6,343 nt of DNA from Planctomycetota bacterium. Lineage in GTDB: Bacteria > Planctomycetota > Phycisphaerae > Sedimentisphaerales > Anaerohalosphaeraceae. A program made the translations under genes and the position numbers. The stretch lies in the NCBI GenBank assembly GCA_021160785.1, contig JAGHBX010000569.1, positions 1 through 6,343 of the forward strand. Reading direction: 5' to 3'. The notes under the pieces are model-generated. The model was not told where the DNA came from, searched no databases, and saw only the letters and a program-made list of their open reading frames with translations. Shown here one piece after another: positions 1 to 6,343 of this stretch (its first letter is position 1; each line of letters starts with the position of its first letter).

Positions 1-1254
1 ACGATCGGTAATCGCCGCCAGCCAGATCATCTGCCCGCTGGTACTGCGAATGAACGTGATATCCTCCCAACCGGCAGGCGTCTTGCCGGTCGTAAAGAGT
101 CTTGAGGCATCTCGGCCCTGCTCTTTGCCGGCGGTCCTGACGCCTATCAGGCTAAGAATCGTAGGCAGAAAATCCACACACCCCAACGTCTCATTAATAA
201 CCGTACCGCCTTTGATTTTGCCGGGGTAATAAATGACAAACGGTATTTTCGCCGACCCCTCGAACGGCACACCCTTGTTCTGGCGATGATGCTCGCCGCG
301 GAGGTCACCGTGATCGGAGGTGAAAATAACAATCGTATTGTCGATCAGCCCGTCGGCTCGCAGCACCTTCAGAATCTTGCCGACGTTATCGTCGATACAC
401 TTGACCATGCCGTAATAGAGCGCCATGCCGTTGAAGCCGCCGGCGGGCCGTGCCCAACTCGGCAGATTCTCGAGAGGCTTGTCGAACGTTCGCGGAGTCT
501 TGTATGTCTGGCTCTTGAACATCGTATCGTAAGGCGGCCGAACCGTGTCCGGGCCGTGCGGGTCCGGTATGCAGAGCATATAGCAAAACGGCTTGCCCTT
601 GTGGGCCTTGATAAAGTCGACGGCCTTGTCTGCCAGAAAGTCAGTCGTAAATGATTTTGCATCAGCGCCCTTAACACTGTAGCTCGCTCCGCCGCCGGCG
701 TTGCGCGCCTTGATACGCGGACCGTCGGAGCCGTCTTCCAGTTGTTTCCAATGCCCGCGGTTGAACATGTAGCGATTGTCCTCAAAGCCGAATTTGCGCT
801 TCGGCGCCCACTGCGGTTTGCCGCCGCCGTCAAGATGCCATTTGCCCGCGTAGCCGGTCGCATAACCGGCCCGGCGAAGGATCTCGGCGAATGTGATAAT
901 ATCGTCGTCAAGCGGGATGTTGTTGGTGGTCACAGGCGTATTCTGCGGGTAACGGCCCGACACAAACGCCGCCCGCGAAGGCGAGCAAACCGGTGTCGTC
1001 GCATAAAAACTCGTACAAACAGCACCATTCTTCGCCAGCCAGTCGATATTGGGCGTCTCTACAACAGCGTCGCCCCACATCAGCGCCTGTTCTTTGGACA
1101 TCAACGCACGATAACAGCCCAACGTACGAAAGTTGTGCTCATCGGTGTGGATTATCAGAAGATTCGGCCGTTTCCTGCCCGCCGCAAAGCCCCCCTGACA
1201 AAACGGCAAAACCGCCGCCAACCCAGTAGCCTTTAGAAAATCACGTCTTTTCAT
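1..1254 (-). CDS. Tat-exported formylglycine-dependent sulfatase, C-terminus cut by the window edge
   Basis: Type I sulfatases hydrolyse sulfate esters; exported bacterial members commonly act on sulfated polysaccharides. The minus-strand frame is open from ATG at 1254-1252 through position 1, giving 418 residues. The N-terminus MKRRDFLK is a twin-arginine signal, followed by a hydrophobic stretch to about residue 18 and probable cleavage near residues 23-25. The active-site signature CSPSRAAFVSG starts at Cys90 (985-987), the residue converted to formylglycine; Arg94 follows as expected. Other expected sites are D38-E39 in HTDEH, GKWH at 137-140, PDPHGP at 230-235, SDHGD at 313-317, and Lys327 with FEG at 331-333. 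The start is supported by an AAGGAG site six bases upstream. All core catalytic motifs are present, so only the C-terminal subdomain is missing. Many family members are 450-550 residues long. The substrate cannot be told from sequence; iduronate-, choline- or glycan-sulfatase subfamilies are all possible. Confidence 0.95.
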   Translation of the reverse strand, partial: MKRRDFLKATGLAAVLPFCQGGFAAGRKRPNLLIIHTDEHNFRTLGCYRALMSKEQALMWGDAVVETPNIDWLAKNGAVCTSFYATTPVCSPSRAAFVSGRYPQNTPVTTNNIPLDDDIITFAEILRRAGYATGYAGKWHLDGGGKPQWAPKRKFGFEDNRYMFNRGHWKQLEDGSDGPRIKARNAGGGASYSVKGADAKSFTTDFLADKAVDFIKAHKGKPFCYMLCIPDPHGPDTVRPPYDTMFKSQTYKTPRTFDKPLENLPSWARPAGGFNGMALYYGMVKCIDDNVGKILKVLRADGLIDNTIVIFTSDHGDLRGEHHRQNKGVPFEGSAKIPFVIYYPGKIKGGTVINETLGCVDFLPTILSLIGVRTAGKEQGRDASRLFTTGKTPAGWEDITFIRSTSGQMIWLAAITDR

Positions 1255-1260
1255 CCGTCT

Positions 1261-1266
1261 CTCCTT
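1261..1266 (-). promoter_or_regulatory. Ribosome binding site of the sulfatase
   Basis: Read on the minus strand this is AAGGAG, six bases before the ATG at 1254. It is a near-ideal Shine-Dalgarno site and fixes the sulfatase start. Confidence 0.85.
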
Positions 1267-1287
1267 CAAAAGAACTCTAATTACATC

Positions 1288-1315
1288 ATTATATCAGATG
1301 GCGTGAAAATATCCA
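1288..1315 (-). promoter_or_regulatory. Probable sigma-70-type promoter of the sulfatase
   Basis: On the minus strand, 1293-1288 reads TATAAT, a perfect -10 box, preceded by TGA, so it fits the extended -10 form (TGn). A weak -35 candidate, TGGATA (1315-1310, four of six matches to TTGACA), lies 16 bases upstream. Transcription would begin near 1281, leaving a leader of about 27 bases that contains the AAGGAG site. The consensus used is that of E. coli, so its fit to this organism is assumed. Confidence 0.5.
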
Positions 1316-1318
1316 CAT

Positions 1319-1326
1319 ATTATAAT
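1319..1326. promoter_or_regulatory. ATTATAAT palindrome, possible -10 box on either strand
   Basis: The self-complementary ATTATAAT gives a perfect TATAAT on the plus strand (1321-1326) and on the minus strand (1324-1319). On the plus strand it could serve the efflux operon, giving a leader of about 215 bases. No convincing -35 sits 16-18 bases upstream, so this is a weak call based on the -10 match and the AT-rich setting. Confidence 0.25.
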
Positions 1327-1352
1327 TACTTTACGACACTCTCAGGTGGTAG

Positions 1353-1380
1353 CCTTTTGCGGAGCGCAGCGGAGCAAAGG
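1353..1380 (+). repeat. Alternative hairpin competing with the 1371-1416 stem
   Basis: CCTTTTGC (1353-1360) can pair with GCAAAGG (1374-1380), leaving one bulged T and a GC-rich loop of 13 bases. The same GCAAAGG arm is the left arm of the 1371-1416 hairpin, where it pairs with CCTTTGC (1407-1413). The two folds are therefore mutually exclusive, although the later stem is much longer and should dominate. The loop contains part of a direct repeat, GCGGAGC at 1359-1365 and 1369-1375. Confidence 0.5.
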
Positions 1381-1416
1381 GATGGCTTGACAACAGGTCA
1401 GCCATCCCTTTGCTCT
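1371..1416. repeat. Long inverted repeat (19-bp stem hairpin, AACAG loop)
   Basis: The left arm (1372-1391) pairs with the right arm (1397-1415) over 19 base pairs. The only fault is one extra T at 1387/1388, and the loop is AACAG. The core arms are AGCAAAGGGATGGCT and its exact complement. There is no T-run after the stem on either strand, and neither flanking gene is transcribed into it, so an ordinary intrinsic terminator is unlikely. It could be a dispersed REP-like repeat, a protein-binding site, or a structured element in the leader of the efflux operon. Confidence 0.8.
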
Positions 1417-1477
1417 TGAAGTCGACAACCGATGATGCCGATAAGCCTCCTCAGAGCACAGATTATCGACCAGCCGG

Positions 1478-1502
1478 CAGGGTGGGGTAAACCCCACCGC
1501 TG
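1478..1502. repeat. GC-rich perfect hairpin with TAAA loop
   Basis: GGTGGGG (1481-1487) and CCCCACC (1492-1498) pair perfectly around a TAAA tetraloop. CAG (1478-1480) with CTG (1500-1502) extends the stem to ten pairs past a bulged G at 1499. It ends 45 bases before the outer-membrane factor start and has no following T-run. It may be a dispersed palindrome, an operator, or a leader hairpin. Confidence 0.7.
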
Positions 1503-1547
1503 ACCGTTCGAGACAGATGCCGTTTTCGATGAACCGGGGGCAAGACT

Positions 1548-2990
1548 ATGGGGGCAGCACCCAGCCGCATGATTTTCCGGGCGACATTGGTATTTCTGGT
1601 ATGCCAGGGCTGCACGGTCGGTCCTGATTATATCAGACCTGATGCGGAGGCGCCCGATGCCTGGCGCCAAAAAGCCGTACGAGGCCTTGACACCGGACAC
1701 GCCGACTTGCAGACATGGTGGACCTGCCTCGACGATCCATTGCTCAATGATTTGATAGAACGTGCCCGGCAGGCCAACTTTGACGTCAAACAGGCTCACG
1801 CCCGCGTCATGCAGTCGCGGTCGCTGCGTGCAATAGCAGCCGGCGAACGAGTGCCCGATATAGATGCGATCGGTTCATACACCCGTGCTCGGCTAAGTGA
1901 GGGTATTTCGCCTCTAACGACTCCCGGACTCAAACGCACCGAAAACTTCTATACCGCCGGTGGAATCGCATCATGGGAAATCGATCTGTGGGGCCGAATC
2001 CGCCGCAATGTCGAGTCGGCCGATTACAGCCTCGAGGCGGCTTTCGAGGACCTTCGCGATGTATTAGTCGTATTGTACGCCGACGTGGCGATAAACTATG
2101 TGCAACTGCGCACGCTTCAGGCCAGGATTCAATTTGCAGAGGAAAATGTCAAGAGGCAGAAGGCGACGCTGCTGCTGACCGCCGAAAGGTTCAAGGCCGG
2201 CCTGGTTCCACAACTGGACGTTCGACAGGCCGAACTCAACCTTGCCAGAACAGAGTCCAGTATACCCCGACTGAAACAAACTTTGAAGCAGACGACCCAT
2301 CGCCTGGGGGTTCTAACCGGGCACAACCCCGACGCACTCTACGAAGAGTTGAGTGATGTTGGCTCGATCCCCAAACCTGGCGACGATATCGGCGTCGGCG
2401 TTCCGGCGGATTTGATCCGGCAAAGACCCGACATTCGCAGTGCCGAGCGCCGCCTTGCCGCCCAAACAGCACAAATCGGAGTCGCCACCGCCCTTCTTTA
2501 CCCGCAGTTTACCCTGTTCGGCGACCTCCTGTTCGAATCCGCAAGAGGCAGTTTCTCGGGCATCTTCAGAGCCGGCAATATCTCATGGTCCTGGGGGCCG
2601 TCTTTCACCTGGAATATCTTCGACGGCGACCGCATTCGCAGCAATATAAGATTCGAAGAGACCCTCACCGACGAAGCGTATTTTGATTACAGGCAGACCG
2701 TCCTCGAGGCTCTCGAAGACGTGGAAAACAGCATGGTCGCCTATGTCCAGGAATGCGATCGCCGCGACAAACTATACGATTCGGTCGTCGCCGCCAAAGA
2801 GTCCGTGGACCTGGTGACAACGCTCTACCGCACCGGGCTCGTGGATTTCCAGAACGTGCTCGATATGGAACGTTCCCTCTTCGAACAGCAGGATGAATTT
2901 GAAAGCAGCCGGGGAACCGTAACAACAAACCTGATCAACATCTACCGCGCATTAGGCGGCGGATGGCCGTCACAACAGGAGCAAATATAA
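1548..2990 (+). CDS. RND efflux outer-membrane factor lipoprotein, NodT/OprM/CusC family
   Basis: This is the outer-membrane channel of a tripartite efflux pump, a trimeric barrel plus periplasmic alpha-helical tunnel. The 480 residues match the usual family length. Residues 9-22 form a short hydrophobic signal ending in Cys22, followed by the family-typical TVGPDY, so it is probably lipid-anchored; the lipobox is loose (CQGC). Family hallmarks include ASWEIDLWGR (141-150), LVPQLDVRQAELNLAR (219-234), RQRPDIRSAERR (291-302) with AQIGVATALLYP (308-319), and near the C-terminus YRTGLVDFQNVLDMERSL (427-444) and YRALGGGW (466-473). These represent the two OEP repeats. An in-frame stop at 1530-1532 limits the start. 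ATG 1548 has a weak G-rich site (1536-1540), and ATG 1569 (residue 8) is a possible alternative. The gene leads the operon and its stop overlaps the adaptor start by one base. No truncation or frameshift is seen. Confidence 0.95.
   Translation: MGAAPSRMIFRATLVFLVCQGCTVGPDYIRPDAEAPDAWRQKAVRGLDTGHADLQTWWTCLDDPLLNDLIERARQANFDVKQAHARVMQSRSLRAIAAGERVPDIDAIGSYTRARLSEGISPLTTPGLKRTENFYTAGGIASWEIDLWGRIRRNVESADYSLEAAFEDLRDVLVVLYADVAINYVQLRTLQARIQFAEENVKRQKATLLLTAERFKAGLVPQLDVRQAELNLARTESSIPRLKQTLKQTTHRLGVLTGHNPDALYEELSDVGSIPKPGDDIGVGVPADLIRQRPDIRSAERRLAAQTAQIGVATALLYPQFTLFGDLLFESARGSFSGIFRAGNISWSWGPSFTWNIFDGDRIRSNIRFEETLTDEAYFDYRQTVLEALEDVENSMVAYVQECDRRDKLYDSVVAAKESVDLVTTLYRTGLVDFQNVLDMERSLFEQQDEFESSRGTVTTNLINIYRALGGGWPSQQEQI
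2977..2981 (+). promoter_or_regulatory. Ribosome binding site deciding the adaptor start
   Basis: AGGAG lies eight bases before the ATG at 2990, inside the end of the upstream gene. It favours that start over the in-frame ATG at 2963, which would add nine residues with no hydrophobic character and a larger overlap. Confidence 0.75.
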
Positions 2991-4201
2991 TGGAAAAACT
3001 GCCAATTAAATCATGGTTGATGACCATCCTGTGTGCAGCCGTAGTTATTGCCCTGATCTGGAAGCTGGTCTCCGGCCGTCTTGTCGAAGAACCTCCTGTC
3101 GAGCCGCCCGTGGTCACCGTCGCCGAACCCGTGGTGAAGGATATAACCAATTACGATTATTTCACCGGAACGACGGAATCTGTCGCGTCGGTGGAAATAC
3201 GCACCCGGCTGGAAGGCTTCCTCGAAAGCGTCGAGTTTGCCCCCAGCGCCAATGTCAAAACCGGCGATGTCCTGTTCACTGTCGAGCCGGAGCTTTACCA
3301 GGCCCAAAGGGACCAGGCCGAAGCCAAACTGAGGGCCTCCGAAGCCGAAGCCGAAAAGGCAGAGTCGGAACTTCAACGTGTCGAACTGGCCATCAAGTCT
3401 AACGCCGTCAGCGAACAGGAAGTAACTTCAAAAAGAGCACAGCGAGACAAAGCAAAAGCCGCTGTCAAAGCTTCAGAAGCCACCCTCGCCGAAGCCGAAC
3501 TGCAGCTTAGTTACACTAACATTCTCACCCCCATCGACGGGCGCGTAAGCAGGAACCTGGTTGACGCCGGAAATCTTGTCGGCGCAGGAGAAAAAACCCT
3601 CTTGACCACCGTAGTCGCCATGGACCCGATCCATGTCTACTTCAATGCAAGCGAGCGAATCGTCCTCGAACGACTTTCCAAACGAGCCGAACAGGGACAT
3701 GAACATGTAAAAGACCGGCACTATGAATTCGCGGTGGGGGTCTCCAGCAAAGATGATTATCCATATAAAGGTGAATTGGATTACATCGATAATGTCGTTG
3801 ACCCGAGCACCGGAACGATCAGTGTTCGTGGTGTAATCGACAATAAAAATGAAGTGCTGCTGCCCGGTATGTTTGTCAGGGTGCGTCTGCCGGCGGGAAT
3901 CCAAAAAGATGCCGTATTAGTTGCAGAAAAAGCTTTGGGCACCGATATCGGCGGCAAGTATCTGTTGGTCGTCGGCGACGATCACATAGTCCAGCAGCGC
4001 CCCGTGGAAATCGGCGCACTCGTCGAAGGCGAGCGCGTAATCGAAAAAGGCCTCGAACCGGGTGAGCTTTACATAACAGAGGGCTTGTTGCGAGCAAGAC
4101 CGGGATTGCCTGTGAAATGGAACAACGCCCATGATGAGACCATATGCAGCCAATGCCGGAAGAAAATGATCAGGGCAATCGCCTCACATGATACGGAGTG
4201 A
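2990..4201 (+). CDS. RND efflux periplasmic adaptor (membrane fusion protein, AcrA/MexE type)
   Basis: This adaptor bridges the inner-membrane transporter and the outer-membrane channel. It has 403 residues from ATG 2990. Residues 8-28 form an uncleaved transmembrane anchor with no lipobox. A lipoyl half-motif surrounds RLEGFLESVEF (73-83) and NVKTGDVLFTVEP (88-100). An Ala/Glu/Lys-rich coiled-coil hairpin spans about 103-172. The second lipoyl half begins at LSYTNILTPIDGRVSRNLVDAG (173-194). The beta-barrel holds MDPIHVYFNASE (211-222) and STGTISVRGVIDN (273-285), and LLPGMFVRVRLP (290-301) and the membrane-proximal domain follow. The start codon shares its A with the preceding TAA stop (TAATG), suggesting translational coupling. 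The last roughly 25 residues are odd: a charged tail with Cys386 and Cys389 (CSQC) flanked by His381 and His400, after the point where AcrA-like proteins usually end. The pump's substrate is not evident from this protein. Confidence 0.95.
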   Translation: MEKLPIKSWLMTILCAAVVIALIWKLVSGRLVEEPPVEPPVVTVAEPVVKDITNYDYFTGTTESVASVEIRTRLEGFLESVEFAPSANVKTGDVLFTVEPELYQAQRDQAEAKLRASEAEAEKAESELQRVELAIKSNAVSEQEVTSKRAQRDKAKAAVKASEATLAEAELQLSYTNILTPIDGRVSRNLVDAGNLVGAGEKTLLTTVVAMDPIHVYFNASERIVLERLSKRAEQGHEHVKDRHYEFAVGVSSKDDYPYKGELDYIDNVVDPSTGTISVRGVIDNKNEVLLPGMFVRVRLPAGIQKDAVLVAEKALGTDIGGKYLLVVGDDHIVQQRPVEIGALVEGERVIEKGLEPGELYITEGLLRARPGLPVKWNNAHDETICSQCRKKMIRAIASHDTE

Positions 4202-4223
4202 TCCTGTGTCGATATGGGCAAAC

Positions 4224-4227
4224 GGAG
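4224..4227 (+). promoter_or_regulatory. Ribosome binding site of the RND transporter
   Basis: GGAG lies nine bases before the ATG at 4237, within the 35-base gap after the adaptor stop. It supports that start, which gives the canonical RND N-terminus MFSRFFINRPVFA. Confidence 0.7.
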
Positions 4228-4236
4228 ATAACGTTT

Positions 4237-6343
4237 ATGTTTAGTCGTTTCTTTATCAATCGGCCGGTATTCGCCTGCGTGGTGTCCATTATGCTGGTTC
4301 TGATAGGCGCTATCACCATCCCCCTGCTGCCCATAGAGCAGACACCCGACATCACCCCGCCAACTGTGAAAGTCTCGACAACCTACCGCGGCGCAAGCGC
4401 CCAGGTTACAGCCGACACCGTCGCATCGCCGCTCGAAGAGGAGATAAACGGCGTAGAAGACATGATCTACATGCTCTCAAAGAGCACCAGCGACGGAAAA
4501 ATGGACATAATTATCACCTTTGAAGTCGGCACAGACATAGATATGGCGACGGTGCTGGTTCAAAACCGTGTAACAATCGGCGAACCGAAAATGCCCGAAG
4601 AGGTGAAACAGGAAGGGCTGACCACAAAAAAACAATCCACAAACCTTGCACTCGTGGTCAACCTGTTTGCGCCCGAGGGGCAATTTGACGACATATACAT
4701 CAGCAACTACATCAATATATACATCAAAGAAGTGCTCAAACGCGTACACGGCGTCGGCGACGTCGAACTTTTCGGCGCCAAGGATTTCGGCATGCGCATC
4801 TGGCTGGACCCGCACAAGCTAAAATCCCGCGGACTGACCACAAATGAAGTCGTCGCGGCGATTGCCGAACAGAATATCCAGGTCGCCGCCGGACAGATAG
4901 GCGCCCCTCCCGCTCCCCCAGGACAGGTATTTCAATACAACGTCAACACTCTCGGAAGACTCGTCGATGCCGAGCAGTTCGCCGACATCATAATAAAAAC
5001 CGATCCCGGCGGAAGAATCCTGCGAGTAAAAGACGTCGCCAGGGTGGAGCTGGGAGCACAGTCCTATACCACCTACGCACAGTTGAACAACGCCCCTTCA
5101 ATAGCTATCGGCGTATATCAATTGCCGGGCGCAAACGCATTAGCCGTCGCCAAAGGAATCAGGGCCGAGATGGACAGGCTCGCCGAGAGTTTCCCGCCGG
5201 GACTGCAATACGTTATAGCCTATGATCCCACGCGCTTTATTACCGAATCCATCAAGGAGGTCATTACCACTTTATTCATTGCCATCGCCCTGGTAATTCT
5301 TACCGTCTACATATTTCTGCAGGACCTTCGAACAACGCTTATTCCGGCGATCACGATCCCGGTCTCACTGACGGCGACCTTCGCGGTAATGATGGCGCTG
5401 GGGTTGTCGATCAACACTTTGACACTCTTCGGGCTGGTCCTGGCTATCGGCATTGTCGTTGACGACGCAATCGTGGTTGTGGAAAACACCATGCGCATCA
5501 TTGACGAAGAACACCTGCCCGCCAAACAGGCCGCCGCCAAAGCCATGGAGCAAATCTCCGGCCCCGTCGTCGCCACAACACTTGTTCTCCTGGCTGTTTT
5601 TGTACCCACCGCGATGATAGGCGGTATTACCGGAAGACTCTACAAGCAGTTCGCCCTGACAATTGCAACCGCCACCGTCTTTTCCTCCGTAAACGCCCTG
5701 ACGCTTAGCCCCGCCCTGTGCGGGATATTGCTCAGACCGACAAAGAAAAAGAGAGGCTGGCTGTTCGACCGTTTCAACCGTATGTTCGACAAATCAACCG
5801 CGGCATACGTGCGCATTGTCAAGCAGCTCGTACGTCGAACGGCGATTCCCATGTCAATCTTCGTTGTCCTGCTGGTCCTTATCGTTTACGGTTTTGACGC
5901 CGTACCCACCGGATTTATCCCGGACGAAGACCAGGGCTATTTCTTCATACAGGCCCAGCTCCCCGACGGCGCCACACTCGACCGAACCGAACAGGTGATG
6001 GACAGAATCAACCAAATATGCAAAGACACACCCGGTGTCTCCGATGTGATTACCATAGGAGGATTTTCACTGATCGATTCCCTCAACATAAATAATACAG
6101 GATGCTGCTTTGTAACGCTCGATCCCTGGGAGGAGCGCACCGGTCGCGGCGGCGGGATCGGGGAGATTATGGAAAACGTCCAGGGGCAACTGTCAGCCAT
6201 CCAGGAAGGAACATGTTTTGCATTTCGCCCTCCCCCGATAACCGGACTCGGCAGCGCAGGCGGATTCGAGTTTCAGCTTCAGGACAGAGGAGGCGCAGGG
6301 CCGACTCTGCTGGAAACCGTGGCCCAGGATATGGTCTTTGCGG
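4237..6343 (+). CDS. RND multidrug efflux transporter, HAE1 (AcrB-like) family, cut by the right edge
   Basis: This inner-membrane proton/substrate antiporter is the engine of the pump. It has 702 visible residues of about 1040 usual. The N-terminus FFINRPVFA and TM1 (about 10-28) are followed by PDITPPTVKVSTTYRGA, VASPLEEEINGVEDMIYM and VQNRV, all matching the AcrB porter domain. GVGDVELFG (172-180) and RIWLDPHKL follow. TM2 is about 340-361, then LQDLRTTLIPA and TM3. TM4 carries GIVVDDAIVVVEN with D409-D410, equivalent to the AcrB proton-relay aspartates D407/D408. TM5, TM6 and TM7 (about 535-553) come next, then TGFIPDEDQGYFF. The double Asp separates it from CusA-type metal pumps, which have DA there. 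Of the AcrB hydrophobic-trap residues, by motif alignment F178, F615 and F628 are retained (F179, F610, F625), while F136, F610 and F617 appear as Leu, Ile and Leu. The second half, including the TM10 lysine of the relay, lies beyond the window. Confidence 0.95.
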   Translation, partial: MFSRFFINRPVFACVVSIMLVLIGAITIPLLPIEQTPDITPPTVKVSTTYRGASAQVTADTVASPLEEEINGVEDMIYMLSKSTSDGKMDIIITFEVGTDIDMATVLVQNRVTIGEPKMPEEVKQEGLTTKKQSTNLALVVNLFAPEGQFDDIYISNYINIYIKEVLKRVHGVGDVELFGAKDFGMRIWLDPHKLKSRGLTTNEVVAAIAEQNIQVAAGQIGAPPAPPGQVFQYNVNTLGRLVDAEQFADIIIKTDPGGRILRVKDVARVELGAQSYTTYAQLNNAPSIAIGVYQLPGANALAVAKGIRAEMDRLAESFPPGLQYVIAYDPTRFITESIKEVITTLFIAIALVILTVYIFLQDLRTTLIPAITIPVSLTATFAVMMALGLSINTLTLFGLVLAIGIVVDDAIVVVENTMRIIDEEHLPAKQAAAKAMEQISGPVVATTLVLLAVFVPTAMIGGITGRLYKQFALTIATATVFSSVNALTLSPALCGILLRPTKKKRGWLFDRFNRMFDKSTAAYVRIVKQLVRRTAIPMSIFVVLLVLIVYGFDAVPTGFIPDEDQGYFFIQAQLPDGATLDRTEQVMDRINQICKDTPGVSDVITIGGFSLIDSLNINNTGCCFVTLDPWEERTGRGGGIGEIMENVQGQLSAIQEGTCFAFRPPPITGLGSAGGFEFQLQDRGGAGPTLLETVAQDMVFA

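Larger units (their letters stand above)
1255..1547. other. Divergent intergenic region between the sulfatase and the efflux operon
   Basis: No credible gene lies here. The left part (about 1265-1335) is AT-rich and holds the sulfatase control signals plus an ATTATAAT palindrome. The right part (1350-1547) is GC-richer and holds two hairpins and a competing arm, described separately. Both flanking genes are transcribed outward, so neither hairpin can terminate a gene in this window. The efflux operon promoter should lie somewhere in this stretch, but I see no plus-strand -35/-10 pair with good matches and spacing. Confidence 0.8.

Noticed and set aside
286..1236. Long open frames on the plus strand (286-654, 742-1236) and a second minus-strand frame (369-911)
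   Set aside because: They lie wholly inside the sulfatase, which carries every family motif in its own frame. They show no recognisable domain and are Arg/Pro-rich, as expected of shadow frames.
1387..1392. Perfect TTGACA (-35 box) on the plus strand
   Set aside because: It sits at the tip of the long hairpin, and no sequence resembling TATAAT lies 16-19 bases downstream (1409-1417 reads CTTTGCTCT).
1371..1416. Hairpin as an intrinsic terminator
   Set aside because: No T-run follows on either strand, and neither flanking gene is transcribed into it.
1416..1445. TTGAAG ... GATAAG as an efflux operon promoter
   Set aside because: Each box has four of six matches with 18-base spacing, too weak to call in a region of this length.
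1398..1799. Minus-strand open frame of 133 residues spanning the hairpin region and the start of the outer-membrane factor
   Set aside because: It is antisense to the clear signal peptide and N-terminal domain of the channel gene, and contains the hairpin arms and no recognisable motif.
2963..2989. Upstream in-frame start for the adaptor
   Set aside because: The ATG at 2990 has an AGGAG site at good spacing and gives a compact positively charged N-terminus before the membrane anchor.
3473..3904. Minus-strand open frame of 143 residues inside the adaptor gene, and similar ones inside the other two pump genes
   Set aside because: They are antisense to well-supported family motifs and have no start signals or recognisable content.
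4237..6343. Heavy-metal (CusA/CzcA) identity for the transporter
   Set aside because: TM4 has VDDAIVVVEN with two aspartates, the HAE1 pattern, and the porter region follows AcrB motifs closely.

Overview
The window reads as a piece of a Gram-negative bacterial chromosome with moderate GC. A Tat-exported, formylglycine-type sulfatase carrying an RRDFLK signal lies next to an RND efflux operon. Such sulfatases are abundant in Planctomycetota and related PVC bacteria, so a planctomycete of the Phycisphaerae type is my best guess. This is an inference from gene content; no phylogenetic marker is present.

Layout. Positions 1-1254 (minus strand) hold the first 418 residues of a sulfatase whose C-terminus lies beyond the left edge. 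Positions 1255-1547 form a 293-base divergent intergenic region. It contains the sulfatase ribosome binding site and a likely promoter, then an AT-rich patch, then two strong hairpins (1371-1416 and 1478-1502). A third arm at 1353-1360 could compete for pairing with the first hairpin. From 1548 to the right edge, three plus-strand genes form one operon: an outer-membrane factor of the NodT/OprM/CusC family (1548-2990), a periplasmic adaptor of the AcrA/MexE type (2990-4201), and an inner-membrane RND transporter of the HAE1 (AcrB-like) type (4237 to the edge, 702 of roughly 1040 residues). The first two genes share one base (TAATG) and the third follows after 35 bases, so they are very likely co-transcribed.

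How they work together. The transporter uses the proton gradient to capture substrates in the periplasm or outer inner-membrane leaflet. The adaptor links it to the outer-membrane channel, giving a complete tripartite efflux pump. The double Asp in TM4 (D409-D410) favours a drug or small-organic exporter over a heavy-metal (CusA-like) one. The sulfatase is transcribed away from the pump and desulfates sulfated glycans or other sulfate esters in the cell envelope. I see no direct functional link between the two.

Most of the window is ordinary for these families. The points worth a second look are the adaptor's short C-terminal tail with a CxxC pair flanked by histidines, and the structured, possibly switchable leader upstream of the pump operon. 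I found no CRISPR array, tRNA, rRNA or insertion sequence, and no clearly new system.
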